Assembly: GCA_029880285.1 (NCBI GenBank)
Contig: JAOUOS010000010.1
Span: 40,320-104,319 of the forward strand
DNA length: 64,000 nt
Direction: 5' to 3'
Origin: Spirochaetia bacterium
GTDB lineage: Bacteria; Spirochaetota; Leptospiria; Turneriellales; JAOUOS01
Shown here: in pieces, positions 36,154-45,962 of the stretch
How the letters are laid out: each line of letters starts with the position of its first letter
Position numbering within the stretch: the stretch's first letter is position 1
The notes under the pieces: generated by a model
What the model saw: the letters and a program-made list of their open reading frames with translations, nothing else
Told to the model about the DNA's origin: nothing
Databases searched by the model: none
Translations under genes and position numbers: made by a program

Positions 36154-36569
36154 TATTGTTTTGAAATAAGATTTTCTATTTTTTCTTTCAATGTCTTAAA
36201 CAAAGCAAAATATGTATTAATAATTGCCTTTGTAATTTCTTCGGCTGTTTCTTCATTATATGTATGCGATGTTTTATTTCTGCTCATTAGCATATCCATC
36301 CATTTATCGCCTTCTGCTATTAAATTTACCTCATATGCTTCTCTAAAGGTATCTCTTGCTCCGGTAATATTTGTTTCGCCTTGATACTCAAGATAGTCTT
36401 TCAGGGTATTCCACGCTAATTCATAAGTATATTCAAATGATTTAATTAGTCCCTGCTTTTCCATATCTGATAATTCTTTTTTCTCAATAAATTTAGTTAA
36501 CTGCTCAAACGCTTTCTTATAATTTGAAAACCGCTGAATATAGCGTATATCTTTTTTTCCTTCATGCAT
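36153..36569 (-). CDS. HEPN-type nucleotidyltransferase partner (HI0074-like)
   Basis: A 138-residue all-helical protein with SFEYTYELAWNTLKDYLEYQG and, later, MLMSRNKTSHTYNEETA. The RNKTSH segment is the RxxxxH motif of HEPN RNases. The family is annotated as nucleotidyltransferase substrate-binding protein and forms a complex with the MNT encoded next. It lies 8 bp downstream of aroC on the same strand, so it may ride on that transcript. Confidence 0.88.
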   Translation of the reverse strand: MHEGKKDIRYIQRFSNYKKAFEQLTKFIEKKELSDMEKQGLIKSFEYTYELAWNTLKDYLEYQGETNITGARDTFREAYEVNLIAEGDKWMDMLMSRNKTSHTYNEETAEEITKAIINTYFALFKTLKEKIENLISKQ

Positions 36570-36577
36570 AATAATAT

Positions 36578-37678
36578 TTATAATTTATTATAATTAGCCG
36601 TTTTTGAGATTAAATATTGATCGGCAAAAACCAAAGCGGCAAATGCTTCAACAATAGGAACGGCCCGCGGCAGTACGCAGGGGTCATGGCGTCCCTTTGC
36701 TTTTAATATAACTTCTTCACCTTTTTCGCTTACGGTAGGCATTTCTTTTCTTATTGTGGCCGTAGGTTTAAATGCAATTCTCATAAAAATCCTCTCGCCA
36801 TTTGTTATACCACCCTGTATACCGCCTGAATAATTAGTTCTAGTTCTTATTTTACCTTTTTCATTAAAAAACAAATCATTATGCTCAGAGCCTTTCATTG
36901 AAGCCGCTGAAAATCCGCTGCCAATTTCTACGCCCTTAACTGCCGGTATGGCCATCATCGCCTGTGCTAAAAGAGCATCCATTCTGTCAAAAACAGGATC
37001 TCCTAAACCAGCTGGAACATTATCTGCAATAAGCTCAATAACTCCGCCTAGTGAATCACCTTCTTTTTTAATATTTTTAATCTTTTCTGTCATTTTTTCT
37101 GCCAGTTTTAAATCGGGACATCTAATATCATTTTTTTCTGCTATATCGCGGATTTTTTTTATGTTAGAATTATCAAAGCCATTGGGCAATATTAAATCAT
37201 GAATTTGAGAAACATAGGCGCATATATCGGTTTTTAATTTTTCTTTTAAGATTTTTTTAGCAACGGCTCCCGCGGCAGTTACGCCAATGGTACTTCTCGC
37301 CGAGGCCCTGCCCCCCCCCACATATGTTCTATACCCATACCTTTGATGATACGTAAAATCGGCATGAGAGGGTCTGTAAATATCTTTAAAATCTGCATAG
37401 TCAGATTCTTTGGCTTCTTTATTATAAACAATTAATGAAATAGGCGAACCAATTGTTTTTTCTTGAAAGGTTCCTGAAAGTATTTCAACCGTATCTGGTT
37501 CTTTTCTTGGCGTTGTTAAAGCACTTTGCCCCGGACGCCTTCTGTCAAGATCGGGTTGTATGTCTTTTTCGGTCAGGATCAATCCCGCAGGGCAGTTTTC
37601 AATAACACATCCCACGGCTTTACCATGCGATTCACCATAAGTAGTTATTTTAAACAAACGTCCCAATGAGCTTCCCAT
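36578..37678 (-). CDS. aroC: Chorismate synthase
   Basis: FMN-dependent last enzyme of the shikimate pathway, 366 residues. Signatures are GESHGKAVGCVIENCPAG at the N-terminus, YGYRTYVGGGRASARSTI in the middle and GRHDPCVLPRAVPIVEA near the C-terminus. The middle motif is encoded with a run of nine G (C9 on the plus strand, 37311-37319), unusual in so AT-rich a genome. The frame is intact in this sequence. No other aro gene is nearby. Confidence 0.96.
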   Translation of the reverse strand: MGSSLGRLFKITTYGESHGKAVGCVIENCPAGLILTEKDIQPDLDRRRPGQSALTTPRKEPDTVEILSGTFQEKTIGSPISLIVYNKEAKESDYADFKDIYRPSHADFTYHQRYGYRTYVGGGRASARSTIGVTAAGAVAKKILKEKLKTDICAYVSQIHDLILPNGFDNSNIKKIRDIAEKNDIRCPDLKLAEKMTEKIKNIKKEGDSLGGVIELIADNVPAGLGDPVFDRMDALLAQAMMAIPAVKGVEIGSGFSAASMKGSEHNDLFFNEKGKIRTRTNYSGGIQGGITNGERIFMRIAFKPTATIRKEMPTVSEKGEEVILKAKGRHDPCVLPRAVPIVEAFAALVFADQYLISKTANYNKL

Positions 37679-37726
37679 AACGTCAATATCTTTTAAAACG
37701 AGATATTGTAAAGAAATATAGCGGTT

Positions 37727-39841
37727 TTACTGAACCGACCCCTGAATAAGTTTTTTAATATTTTCAGCCTGTTTATGATTGGGGTTATATTCAATTGCTT
37801 TTTTAAAATGTGAAATGGCCTCATCTTTTTTGCTCATATGATAATATAAAATAACAGCTAAATTCGCGTGGGCATCAGCTGATTCAGGTTCGAAGCTTAA
37901 CTGATTTCTGAAGGCTTTTTCTGAAATATCATACCTGCCCATTTTTTCAGCCAGCATGCCCAGCCTTTCTTGCACTCTGGTGTTTCGCGGTTCTTTTTCT
38001 GTTAAACTTTGAAAAAAACTTAAGCTATAATTACTATCCATTATTTTTTTAATGTTATCATCTAAAATATTAATACTAAAATTATGATTAGGTATCATGG
38101 ATAAAAGTTCAAAAATAATTTCATTTGATTTTTTATAATTATTTAAGTAATTATAACACAATGCCGTATTCGCAATAACCATTGGATTATAAGGACGCGT
38201 TTTTCTTAAATTGTTTAAAATATTTAAAGCTTTTTCATATTCTTTTTTATAAATTAATCCCGTGACCAATTCATTATATTGAAAATCATTAAAATTATTT
38301 AATTTTAAAGCTTTCTCTGTCTCATAAACAACTAAATCGCCGTTTTTATTTTCATTATAAACGAGCGCTTTGCTGTAATGCAGTCTGGCTTTAATCCAGC
38401 TTATATTCTTATTAATTACAAAATATGCCCCTATTAACGTAAAAATAATAAACACAAATAATATTTTTTGATCTATTTGAACATAGCTTTTTTTATCACC
38501 TGTCGCTATAAGATTTTTTTCTATAGAATATTTTATATTTTCAGGATAATCGTTTAATTTATCAAAAGCGTTTTTTCTAAAAATTGAATTCGAGATAATA
38601 CCTAAAAACACCATAAAAATATAGGGAGCCAAAGGCAATTTTAAGGGAAAACTAAAAAGTGAATTTATAATTATACCAACAATTGAAATTAAAGATACCA
38701 TAGCCGCGTAATTTGAGGCTTCATCTTTTGTATACATTTCTCTAAATTGTTTAATTAATTGATAAAACAAAAAACAAAAAAGAAAAAATCCTACCAGCCC
38801 CAATGACGCAATAATCTCTAGCAGATCATTGTGGGCGTGGGGATGAAGCCAGCCTTCACTCATTAGGCGATCAAAATATACGCTGTTTGCATACTTAGGA
38901 TAAAATATTCGCCAATTACCTATTCCCGTGCCAATTAAAATATTTTCTTTTATAAGGGGCCAGGAATTAAACCACATTAACAGCCTGTTATTAACACTTT
39001 TTTCTTCCAATGATATTTGATTAATAACAGAACCGATTCTATCTTGCATATCGCCATACATAGATGGTTTTTGATTAATAAGAAAAAGAAATAAAATAAA
39101 AAATATTACAGCGCCAATTTTTCTATCTTTATTATTAAACAGCAATTTATAATTTTGCTTTCGAATTAAATAAAAAAACAAAATTATCTCTGCCGTTATG
39201 GCAATCCAATTGGCCCTTGAACTTGCGATAATTGAAAAAGATAAAATAAACGGTAGAAAAACAGATGTTAAATATAATATCCGCTTATTATTATTAAATA
39301 AAAAAACATAAAGAGCCAAAGGAAAAGTTAAGGTCATATACTGGGCCGCCTGGTTTTTATTGCCAAAAGTTGCCGCGGGAGGAGCAACCTGCGGTATTAA
39401 ACTTAATCCGAATATATGCTGTAAAAAACCAATGCAGCTTATCAAGAATCCGCTTATTAATATAAAAAATAACAACTGAAACTGCTGTTTTTCATTTAAA
39501 AGAATGTTTGAAACAATAAAAAATATTATGACCGGCGGTATCCAGTTTGCTAAAGCTAAAAATGCTTCATATTTATTTAACGCCCACAATACACTAACAG
39601 CGGACCATAATATAATGAATACTACGGGCAGTGATAAAGGAGATCTAATAAGAATAAATGATTTTTCATTAACCCGTATTATTAAAAAATAAAAAACAAC
39701 GAATACAACAGATATTTCAATATAGGCTCTTCTTATCTCATCAGGAGGCATTAGCCCATTAAAACCTACCGGAGCAATTAAAGCGCTTAAGGAGATTAAA
39801 AAAAACAATACAGGATAATATATTTTTTGTAAATAATTCAT
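37727..39841 (-). CDS. O-antigen ligase/polymerase-like membrane protein with TPR domain
   Basis: A 704-residue protein. About twelve hydrophobic helices occupy residues 1-510. A periplasmic loop contains the Wzy_C/WaaL signature GIGNWRIFYPKYANSVYFDR and LHPHAHNDLLEIIASLGLVG, including the conserved His. The C-terminal 190 residues are TPR repeats (EAFRNQLSFEPESADAHANLAVILYYH and following). It is likely a polysaccharide ligase or polymerase of the cell surface, or a protein O-glycosyltransferase of the same fold; the sequence does not separate these. It is monocistronic with no sugar genes beside it. Confidence 0.85.
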   Translation of the reverse strand: MNYLQKIYYPVLFFLISLSALIAPVGFNGLMPPDEIRRAYIEISVVFVVFYFLIIRVNEKSFILIRSPLSLPVVFIILWSAVSVLWALNKYEAFLALANWIPPVIIFFIVSNILLNEKQQFQLLFFILISGFLISCIGFLQHIFGLSLIPQVAPPAATFGNKNQAAQYMTLTFPLALYVFLFNNNKRILYLTSVFLPFILSFSIIASSRANWIAITAEIILFFYLIRKQNYKLLFNNKDRKIGAVIFFILFLFLINQKPSMYGDMQDRIGSVINQISLEEKSVNNRLLMWFNSWPLIKENILIGTGIGNWRIFYPKYANSVYFDRLMSEGWLHPHAHNDLLEIIASLGLVGFFLFCFLFYQLIKQFREMYTKDEASNYAAMVSLISIVGIIINSLFSFPLKLPLAPYIFMVFLGIISNSIFRKNAFDKLNDYPENIKYSIEKNLIATGDKKSYVQIDQKILFVFIIFTLIGAYFVINKNISWIKARLHYSKALVYNENKNGDLVVYETEKALKLNNFNDFQYNELVTGLIYKKEYEKALNILNNLRKTRPYNPMVIANTALCYNYLNNYKKSNEIIFELLSMIPNHNFSINILDDNIKKIMDSNYSLSFFQSLTEKEPRNTRVQERLGMLAEKMGRYDISEKAFRNQLSFEPESADAHANLAVILYYHMSKKDEAISHFKKAIEYNPNHKQAENIKKLIQGSVQ

Positions 39842-39935
39842 ATTTTAATTTTTATTTGAAACAAAAAACTTAAAATTTTATATAAGTAAAATTTAACCAA
39901 AGTACAATGTCAATAATTTTATTTAACCATCCTAT

Positions 39936-39975
39936 ATAAAAAAAAAATCTCTAATCTGTAAAACAGATTAGAGAT
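39936..39975 (-). terminator. Rho-independent terminator of flaB
   Basis: On the minus strand, a perfect 13-bp stem (39963-39975 with 39947-39959, ATCTCTAATCTGT and its complement) encloses a 3-nt loop. An uninterrupted T tract follows immediately (A run at 39936-39946 on the plus strand). It lies about 35 bases after the flaB stop and is a textbook intrinsic terminator. Confidence 0.92.
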
Positions 39976-40008
39976 TCAGAGTTGTACGGCGATATTTATA
40001 TGTGCTTG

Positions 40009-40857
40009 TTATCTTAACAGCTGTAAAACGCTTTGCGGATTTGTGTTCGCCTGCGCCAGCATTGCCGTTCCTGCCTGTGTTAATACCTGCAATCTGGTAA
40101 ACTCAAGCATACTTTCAGCCATATCAGCATCTCTAATACGAGATTCAGCGGCCTGAATATTTTCATAGGCGTTAAACAATCCCTTTGCCGCAGATTCTAA
40201 TCTGCTGTAATATGCTCCCAGGTCGGCTCTTTGTTTTGATATTACTCTTAACGCGTCATCTGCTAAACCAATTACCGCGTTAGCTTTACCCGGAGTTGAA
40301 ATTGAAATAAACGTCATAACAACCGGATTTCTTAGCTTTAACGCGGCTGTTGTCATGGTCTCAATAAAAACTCTTTCTCTTTGATGCATATTGGCACCCA
40401 TATGAAACCACATACTAGTCGTTGGGTTCAATCTCGCAAAGGCTCCTGTTAAAAGCTTCATTTTATTAAATTCGGCTTGTGAAGCAATTCGGTCAATCTC
40501 ATCAATAAGACCCGATACTTCTACCTGAATTAACTGCCTATCTTCATCAGAATAAATACCGTTAGCAGCTTGTACCGCCAATACTCTTATTCTTTGAATA
40601 ATATTAGAGGTTTCCATTATATAACCTTCAGCGGTTTGAATGAAACTCATACCGTCTTCTGTATTCTGCTCGGCCCTTCTTAAACCCTTTATCTGTGTAC
40701 GCATTTTTTCTGAGACAGCTAAACCTGACGCATCATCTCCAGCGCGGTTAATTCTCATTCCGCTGGAAAGACCCTCCATCGATTTATTCATTTCCCAGTG
40801 CTTGAATTTTAGGGTTCTATGCGCGAAAATTGCGCTAAGATTATGATTGATTATCAT
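40009..40857 (-). CDS. flaB: Flagellin, FlaB core filament protein
   Basis: Structural subunit of the periplasmic flagellar filament core. The 282 residues match spirochaetal Fla[59 protein letters not shown] [22 protein letters not shown] in the short middle, and the C-terminal helix [35 protein letters not shown] followed by QSVLQLLR. The hypervariable surface domains of extracellular flagellins are absent. A strong RBS, AAGGAGGAAACA, precedes the ATG. It is a single-gene unit, with leader hairpins upstream and a strong terminator downstream. Confidence 0.97.
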   Translation of the reverse strand: MIINHNLSAIFAHRTLKFKHWEMNKSMEGLSSGMRINRAGDDASGLAVSEKMRTQIKGLRRAEQNTEDGMSFIQTAEGYIMETSNIIQRIRVLAVQAANGIYSDEDRQLIQVEVSGLIDEIDRIASQAEFNKMKLLTGAFARLNPTTSMWFHMGANMHQRERVFIETMTTAALKLRNPVVMTFISISTPGKANAVIGLADDALRVISKQRADLGAYYSRLESAAKGLFNAYENIQAAESRIRDADMAESMLEFTRLQVLTQAGTAMLAQANTNPQSVLQLLR

Positions 40858-40912
40858 TTTTGTTTCCTCCTTGAAACTTTTTTGTACGCTTTCAGGCTTC
40901 CCTGCCTTAGAT

Positions 40913-40954
40913 GCCTTTTTATATTGTAAAAGGCTTTAGGCTTTAACGCCTTTT
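40913..40954 (-). promoter_or_regulatory. Mutually exclusive hairpins in the flaB leader
   Basis: On the plus strand, GCCTTTT occurs at 40913-40919 and again at 40948-40954, with AAAAGGC between them at 40928-40934. In the flaB transcript the middle element can pair with either outer copy, giving two alternative 7-bp stems about 55-95 bases before the start codon. This is the geometry of an attenuator or translational switch. I found no clear sigma-28 promoter sequence here. Confidence 0.5.
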
Positions 40955-41034
40955 CTTTTTATTTTATTATTATTATTTTCGAAGATTTAAAATATTCCTA
41001 AAGCTTTTTTTTATTTTTTTTAAAAAAAATTACC

Positions 41035-43983
41035 CTATTTTATTTCTTTTTGTTTTTCAATAAGTAAAGGAACATACGAACTTTTAGGAAAAGCATCCTG
41101 AAGTTTTTGAAGGTAAGAACGAAATTCTTTTTCTTTTTTTTGCAGTAAAAAAACCAAAGCTGAATTATACATAGCTTTTTCATAAAGATCATTTCTTGCG
41201 GAATATAAATAAACTACTTTAGTAAAACTTCTTGCAGCCTCTTCATAGTTTTCTTTTTTTAAATTAATTTCACCCGTATAAAATAATGCGTCAGCCGCGA
41301 GAGGGTCGTCTTCTTTTTGAGATACACTTTTAAATAAATCATAAGAACGAACAAGATCGCCTTCAAAGTAAAAAGCTTTACCTGTATAAAACCTTGCCGC
41401 AGAACCGTATGTTGAATGGCCCAAATATTTTTCAAGATTTTCTCGGGTTTTTTTATAATCTTTTAGTTCAATATAAAACTTAGCCTGCCATATTGTAAGT
41501 TCTATTTTAGCGTTTCTACTTTGGGTAAATAATTTTTCTTTTTCACTTATAAAAGCCAGTCCCTTTTCATATTCTTTATTATAAAAAAAATATTCAAGCA
41601 GATGATACATGGCTCTTTCTTGATAAGGCAGAGCCTCTGCCTGACGATTATTCATGATTTCTGAAAATATTTCAACCGCTTTTTTTACATCACCCTTCTC
41701 AAGATATAAATCGGCTCTGGAAAAATTTCCCTCCCATTTTTCTTCATCGGTTTTTGCTTCACTTATAATTTTTAAATATATTTCATCTGCTTTTTCAACC
41801 TGCCCTTGTTTTCTATAAAACTGTGCCAAGTTTTGTATAATTTCTTTCAGATAATCTGAAGAGTTTATTTTTTGTTTTAATTCATCATATACTTCTAAAG
41901 CTTCTTTGGGCATATTTCTTTTTAAATAAGCAGAAGTAAGATTATACATAACTTCTTCATAAAAACCCGACTGGGGATATTTTTTTAAAAATTTATTAAA
42001 CGTATTTACAGCGCCGTAATTATCATCTCTGGCCAGCTGAACTTTGCCTAAATCTAAAAATGCTCTTTCTTTAAACGGGCTTTCTTCTGGCGCGTTTTCC
42101 CATACAATGTTAAATTCTTTTTGAGATTCAACGTATTTAGAAAGATGGAACAAACCCCACGCGTAAAAATATCTCGCTTCAAGCCTTTTTAATCCCGTGG
42201 GATATTTGTTTAAGTAGGTTTCAAATTCTGCTGTTGATTTTTCATATTCCTGTTTTCTGTAAAATACCCATGCTTTTTGAAACTGGGCCTCATCGGTACT
42301 TTCTGAAAACTCAGAATAGTCTTTTAATATTTCATCATATATATTTACAGCCTGAGTAAAATCCCTTAAATTATATAAGCTTGAAGCCATGGCCAATTTA
42401 ATTCTTGCTTGTTTTTCTTTATCATTAAATTCAGATAATATTTTCTTAAACTGATCATAAGATCTGGCATATTGACTTAGTTCAAAATAACACCATCCAA
42501 TACCCATCATCGATTCAAAATATCTGTTATGATCCTTAAAAAATCTTTCAATCATTCCATAATTTTTCAATGCTAAATTATAATCGGTTAACGCGAAAGC
42601 AATTTCTGCTTTTAAAAAATAAGCGTCAGGCTTTAATTTTGAAGAGGGATATTTTTGAAGTATAACTTCAAGACTTTCATTTGCTTTATCAAACAAACCA
42701 GATTTAAAATAACTTTGAGCCTCCATAAATATATTTTCTGCGGCTTGATCGTCATTAGGATACTTTTTTCTTAATTCTTCAAATGACTTAGAGGCTTCTT
42801 CATATTTTTGCGTTAGAAACAAAGCGTCGGCTTTTTTTCTAACTACTATTTTATAAACATTTTCTTTGATGTTTTTATCATTTAATATTTTATCATATAA
42901 TTCTAAAGCTTTTTTCTGATTTCCTGTTTCGCGCCAGCAGTCTGCTAACAGTTCTAAAGAACCTATATAAAACTCGCTTTCTTTATGTTCATTCGCTACT
43001 TTTAGGAACTCCACAGCCGCTTTTTCAAACTCTTTTTTTTCATAAAAAATTTGACCTTTGCGAAAATAAACTGAAGATATTTTATCCCACTTCAAATATT
43101 TTTTAATGATAAGATCAAGATTATCAATAGTTCCCTGAAAGTCATCCTGCTTATACCGGCATAAAGCTATTAAATAAAGCGCTTCAGGAGCTAAAGATTC
43201 TTTGGGAAATTTTTCTAATAATAATTTGAATTCTCTTTCTGCTTCTTCATATTTTTTTTCTGCAAAGTATGTTTTACCTGTCCAAAACTGCGCGTCATCT
43301 GTCATTTTTGTTTGACTGTACCTTAAAATTAAATCTTGAAACTGTTCACGGGCCAAAGAATAATCTTTTGAATTATAATAAGCAATGCCAACCTGCAAAG
43401 AGGCGTCTTGAGCTATTGCGCTTTCAGGATATACTTCTAAAATTCTTTTAAATTCTGCTATTGCTTCATCATAACGAAGCTGCTCCATGTAAATATAGCC
43501 AATGGTATAAATAGCATAAGGTGTTCGCGTATTCTCTGGATTTTTTCTTGAAAACGAGTAATGACTTTCAATTGCCTGACGAAAATCTTTCAGATAATAA
43601 TACGACTCGCCAATCCAGTATTTCGATTTTACAGTAAACTGCGAATTTGGATAATCTCTTTCTAACACGTTAAATTCAAAAATTGCAGTTTTATATTCGC
43701 CTTCATAATAATACGTTAGCGCCAGATAATATTGAGCTTTATCTCCGTATTCACCCATTGGATCTTTATACAAAATTTCTTGAAGCAAGAGCCGTGTTGA
43801 GTAGTAATTTTTTTCTTTAAAAGCCGACATCGCGGCGCGATAACTTTTTTCAGCTGAAAAGCCCTGAGCAGTTATTTTATTGGAAAATAATAAAATAAAT
43901 AAAAGAAAAATAAACTGTATGTAAAAAACAAATTTTTTATTATAGAACATCATAAATGAAAAAAAATTGTTATTGCCAGACAT
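41035..43983 (-). CDS. Large exported TPR-repeat protein
   Basis: A 982-residue protein with an N-terminal signal peptide (FVFYIQFIFLLFILLF, cleavage probably near ITAQG). About 24 consecutive TPR-like units follow (for example AQYYLALTYYYEGEYKTAIFEF, DAQFWTGKTYFAEKKYEEAEREF). The repeats resemble the YbgF/BamD type with conserved YPxS at unit ends. It is therefore a periplasmic scaffold, perhaps in outer-membrane or flagellar assembly. It lies 17 bp downstream of hslU on the same strand and may be the end of that operon. The start could lie at an internal Met (position 11 or 12), since the first ten residues are not signal-like. Confidence 0.85.
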   Translation of the reverse strand: MSGNNNFFSFMMFYNKKFVFYIQFIFLLFILLFSNKITAQGFSAEKSYRAAMSAFKEKNYYSTRLLLQEILYKDPMGEYGDKAQYYLALTYYYEGEYKTAIFEFNVLERDYPNSQFTVKSKYWIGESYYYLKDFRQAIESHYSFSRKNPENTRTPYAIYTIGYIYMEQLRYDEAIAEFKRILEVYPESAIAQDASLQVGIAYYNSKDYSLAREQFQDLILRYSQTKMTDDAQFWTGKTYFAEKKYEEAEREFKLLLEKFPKESLAPEALYLIALCRYKQDDFQGTIDNLDLIIKKYLKWDKISSVYFRKGQIFYEKKEFEKAAVEFLKVANEHKESEFYIGSLELLADCWRETGNQKKALELYDKILNDKNIKENVYKIVVRKKADALFLTQKYEEASKSFEELRKKYPNDDQAAENIFMEAQSYFKSGLFDKANESLEVILQKYPSSKLKPDAYFLKAEIAFALTDYNLALKNYGMIERFFKDHNRYFESMMGIGWCYFELSQYARSYDQFKKILSEFNDKEKQARIKLAMASSLYNLRDFTQAVNIYDEILKDYSEFSESTDEAQFQKAWVFYRKQEYEKSTAEFETYLNKYPTGLKRLEARYFYAWGLFHLSKYVESQKEFNIVWENAPEESPFKERAFLDLGKVQLARDDNYGAVNTFNKFLKKYPQSGFYEEVMYNLTSAYLKRNMPKEALEVYDELKQKINSSDYLKEIIQNLAQFYRKQGQVEKADEIYLKIISEAKTDEEKWEGNFSRADLYLEKGDVKKAVEIFSEIMNNRQAEALPYQERAMYHLLEYFFYNKEYEKGLAFISEKEKLFTQSRNAKIELTIWQAKFYIELKDYKKTRENLEKYLGHSTYGSAARFYTGKAFYFEGDLVRSYDLFKSVSQKEDDPLAADALFYTGEINLKKENYEEAARSFTKVVYLYSARNDLYEKAMYNSALVFLLQKKEKEFRSYLQKLQDAFPKSSYVPLLIEKQKEIK

Positions 43984-44000
43984 AAGGCCCTTACACAGGC

Positions 44001-45362
44001 TTACAATATATATTTTGACAGATCTTGATCTTTAACAATATCTTTTAACTGTTTTTGAACATATTTAGAATCAATTTTTACTTCTTTATTCTTGTACTTT
44101 TCTGGGTAAAATGAAATTTCTTCTAAGACTTTTTCCATAATTGTATGCAGCCTTCTTGCCCCAATATTTTCATGTTTAGAATTCATATAATCTGCTATTT
44201 CTGATATTTCTTTTAGCCCGTCTGAAGTAAACTCAAGAACAATACCCTCAGTAGACATTAAAGCCTGATACTGTTTTGTTAGAGCATTTTTCGGATTATG
44301 TAAAATAGAATAAAAATTATCTTTCGTGAGAGATTTAAGCTCAACCCTTAAAGGAAAACGCCCCTGAAGTTCGGGAATTAAATCTGATATTTCGGCCGTA
44401 TGAAAAGCTCCCGCGGCCAAAAATAAAACATGATCTGTTTTTACCGTACCATGCCGTGTATTTACCGTAGAGCCTTCGACTAAAGGCAGTATATCGCGCT
44501 GTACTCCCTCGCGTGAAACATCCGGCCCGCTGCCTTTTGAACTTCTTGACGCTATTTTATCAATTTCGTCTATAAAAATTATTCCGCTTTCTTCGGCTCT
44601 TCTAATGGCTTCTTCTTTTATCTTTTCAAAATCAAGAAGATTTTCAACCTCTTCTTCTATAATTATTTTTCGCGCTTCGGCTATTGTAATTTTTTTTCGC
44701 GCCTTTTTTTTAGGGAACATGTCTCCCAGAAGATTTTGCATCTGGTTTTCCATTTCTTCCATTCCGGGTACCGCCATTATCTGCATGACCGGTCCGCTTT
44801 TGTGACTGGTTTTTATTTCTATTTCTCTATCTTCTAACATTCCCTGTTTTAATTTTTTTCTAAATATTTCTTTTACAGCTTCTTCTTCTTTGGGTTTTTC
44901 ATCTGTTTTTTTATCTTTCACTTCAACCGCAGATTCATCACTGCCTGATAAAAGTATATCAAGAATTCTATCTTCAGCGCGTTTTTCGGCCTTTTCTCTT
45001 ATTTTTATTTCATGTTCCTCACGCACCATTTTAATTGAAACACTTACCAGATCTCTCACCATACTTTCAACATCGCGCCCTACATAACCTACTTCGGTAT
45101 ACTTTGTGGCCTCCACTTTAACAAAAGGAGCGTTTACCAATTTCGCGAGTCTTCTCGCTATTTCGGTTTTTCCGACGCCTGTTGGCCCCATCATTATTAT
45201 ATTTTTAGGATGTATTTCTTCTTTAATAGGATCATCGCCAAGAGACATTCGCCTGCTTCTATTTCTTAAAGCAATAGCTACAGATTTTTTTGCTTCTTCC
45301 TGACTTATTATAAATTCGTCTAATTTTTTAACAATTTCTTTAGGAGTTAAACCTTCAATCAT
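44001..45362 (-). CDS. hslU: HslU ATPase of the HslUV protease
   Basis: AAA+ unfoldase of 453 residues. The Walker A motif is MMGPTGVGKTEIARRLAKL (about 52-70) and the Walker B motif is GIIFIDEIDKIASR. The pore loop lies in the EATKYTEVGYVGRDVESMVRDLV region (GYVG). The intermediate domain has a charged insertion (about 130-200). The C-terminus ends YVQKQLKDIVKDQDLSKYIL, matching the HslV-activating tail. Together with hslV, xerC and topA it forms the same order as Bacillus clpY-clpQ-codV-topA. Confidence 0.97.
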   Translation of the reverse strand: MIEGLTPKEIVKKLDEFIISQEEAKKSVAIALRNRSRRMSLGDDPIKEEIHPKNIIMMGPTGVGKTEIARRLAKLVNAPFVKVEATKYTEVGYVGRDVESMVRDLVSVSIKMVREEHEIKIREKAEKRAEDRILDILLSGSDESAVEVKDKKTDEKPKEEEAVKEIFRKKLKQGMLEDREIEIKTSHKSGPVMQIMAVPGMEEMENQMQNLLGDMFPKKKARKKITIAEARKIIIEEEVENLLDFEKIKEEAIRRAEESGIIFIDEIDKIASRSSKGSGPDVSREGVQRDILPLVEGSTVNTRHGTVKTDHVLFLAAGAFHTAEISDLIPELQGRFPLRVELKSLTKDNFYSILHNPKNALTKQYQALMSTEGIVLEFTSDGLKEISEIADYMNSKHENIGARRLHTIMEKVLEEISFYPEKYKNKEVKIDSKYVQKQLKDIVKDQDLSKYIL

Positions 45363-45401
45363 AATTCTTCTTTTTCATTACTTCTTTTAATAATACAAAG
45401 A

Positions 45402-45962
45402 TTATTGTTTTCTTTCTATAATTTCAATTTGAATAGAATTATTTGTGTAAACACAAATATCCGCGGCTATTTTCAGGGCCTCTTTGGCCACAGCATCGGC
45501 TTTCATTTTTGTATGCGCAATTAACGCCCGCGCCGCCGCTAAAGCGTAATTACCGCCGGAACCTATCGCTAAAACGCCGTCTTCAGGCTCTATAACGTCA
45601 CCCGTGCCGGTTAAAAGTAATATTTTTTTGCCGTCAGTTACAATCATCATGGCCTCAAGCCGTCTTAGCATTTTATCCATGCGCCAGTCTTTCGCGAGTT
45701 CTACAGAAGCTCTCATTAAATTACCGCTAAATGCTTTTAGTTTTTCTTCAAATTTTTCTAAAAGAGTAAAAGCATCTGCAGTGGCCCCGGCAAAACCGGC
45801 TAAAATTTTATCGTCAAAAATTTTTCGTACTTTCACCGCGTTATTCTTTAGTATAGTCTGCCCGCCTGAAACCTGCCCGTCGCCCGCCAGAGCTACCATA
45901 TTATCACGCGCAACACAACATATGGTTGTCCCATGAAATTTCATATTATCATCGTGACTCAT
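45402..45962 (-). CDS. hslV: HslV peptidase of the HslUV protease
   Basis: Threonine peptidase of 186 residues. The mature N-terminus is probably the second Thr pair in [27 protein letters not shown], released by removing a short propeptide ([11 protein letters not shown]). Other conserved parts are [29 protein letters not shown] and [16 protein letters not shown]. The start overlaps the xerC stop by 4 bp. Confidence 0.97.
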   Translation of the reverse strand: MSHDDNMKFHGTTICCVARDNMVALAGDGQVSGGQTILKNNAVKVRKIFDDKILAGFAGATADAFTLLEKFEEKLKAFSGNLMRASVELAKDWRMDKMLRRLEAMMIVTDGKKILLLTGTGDVIEPEDGVLAIGSGGNYALAAARALIAHTKMKADAVAKEALKIAADICVYTNNSIQIEIIERKQ

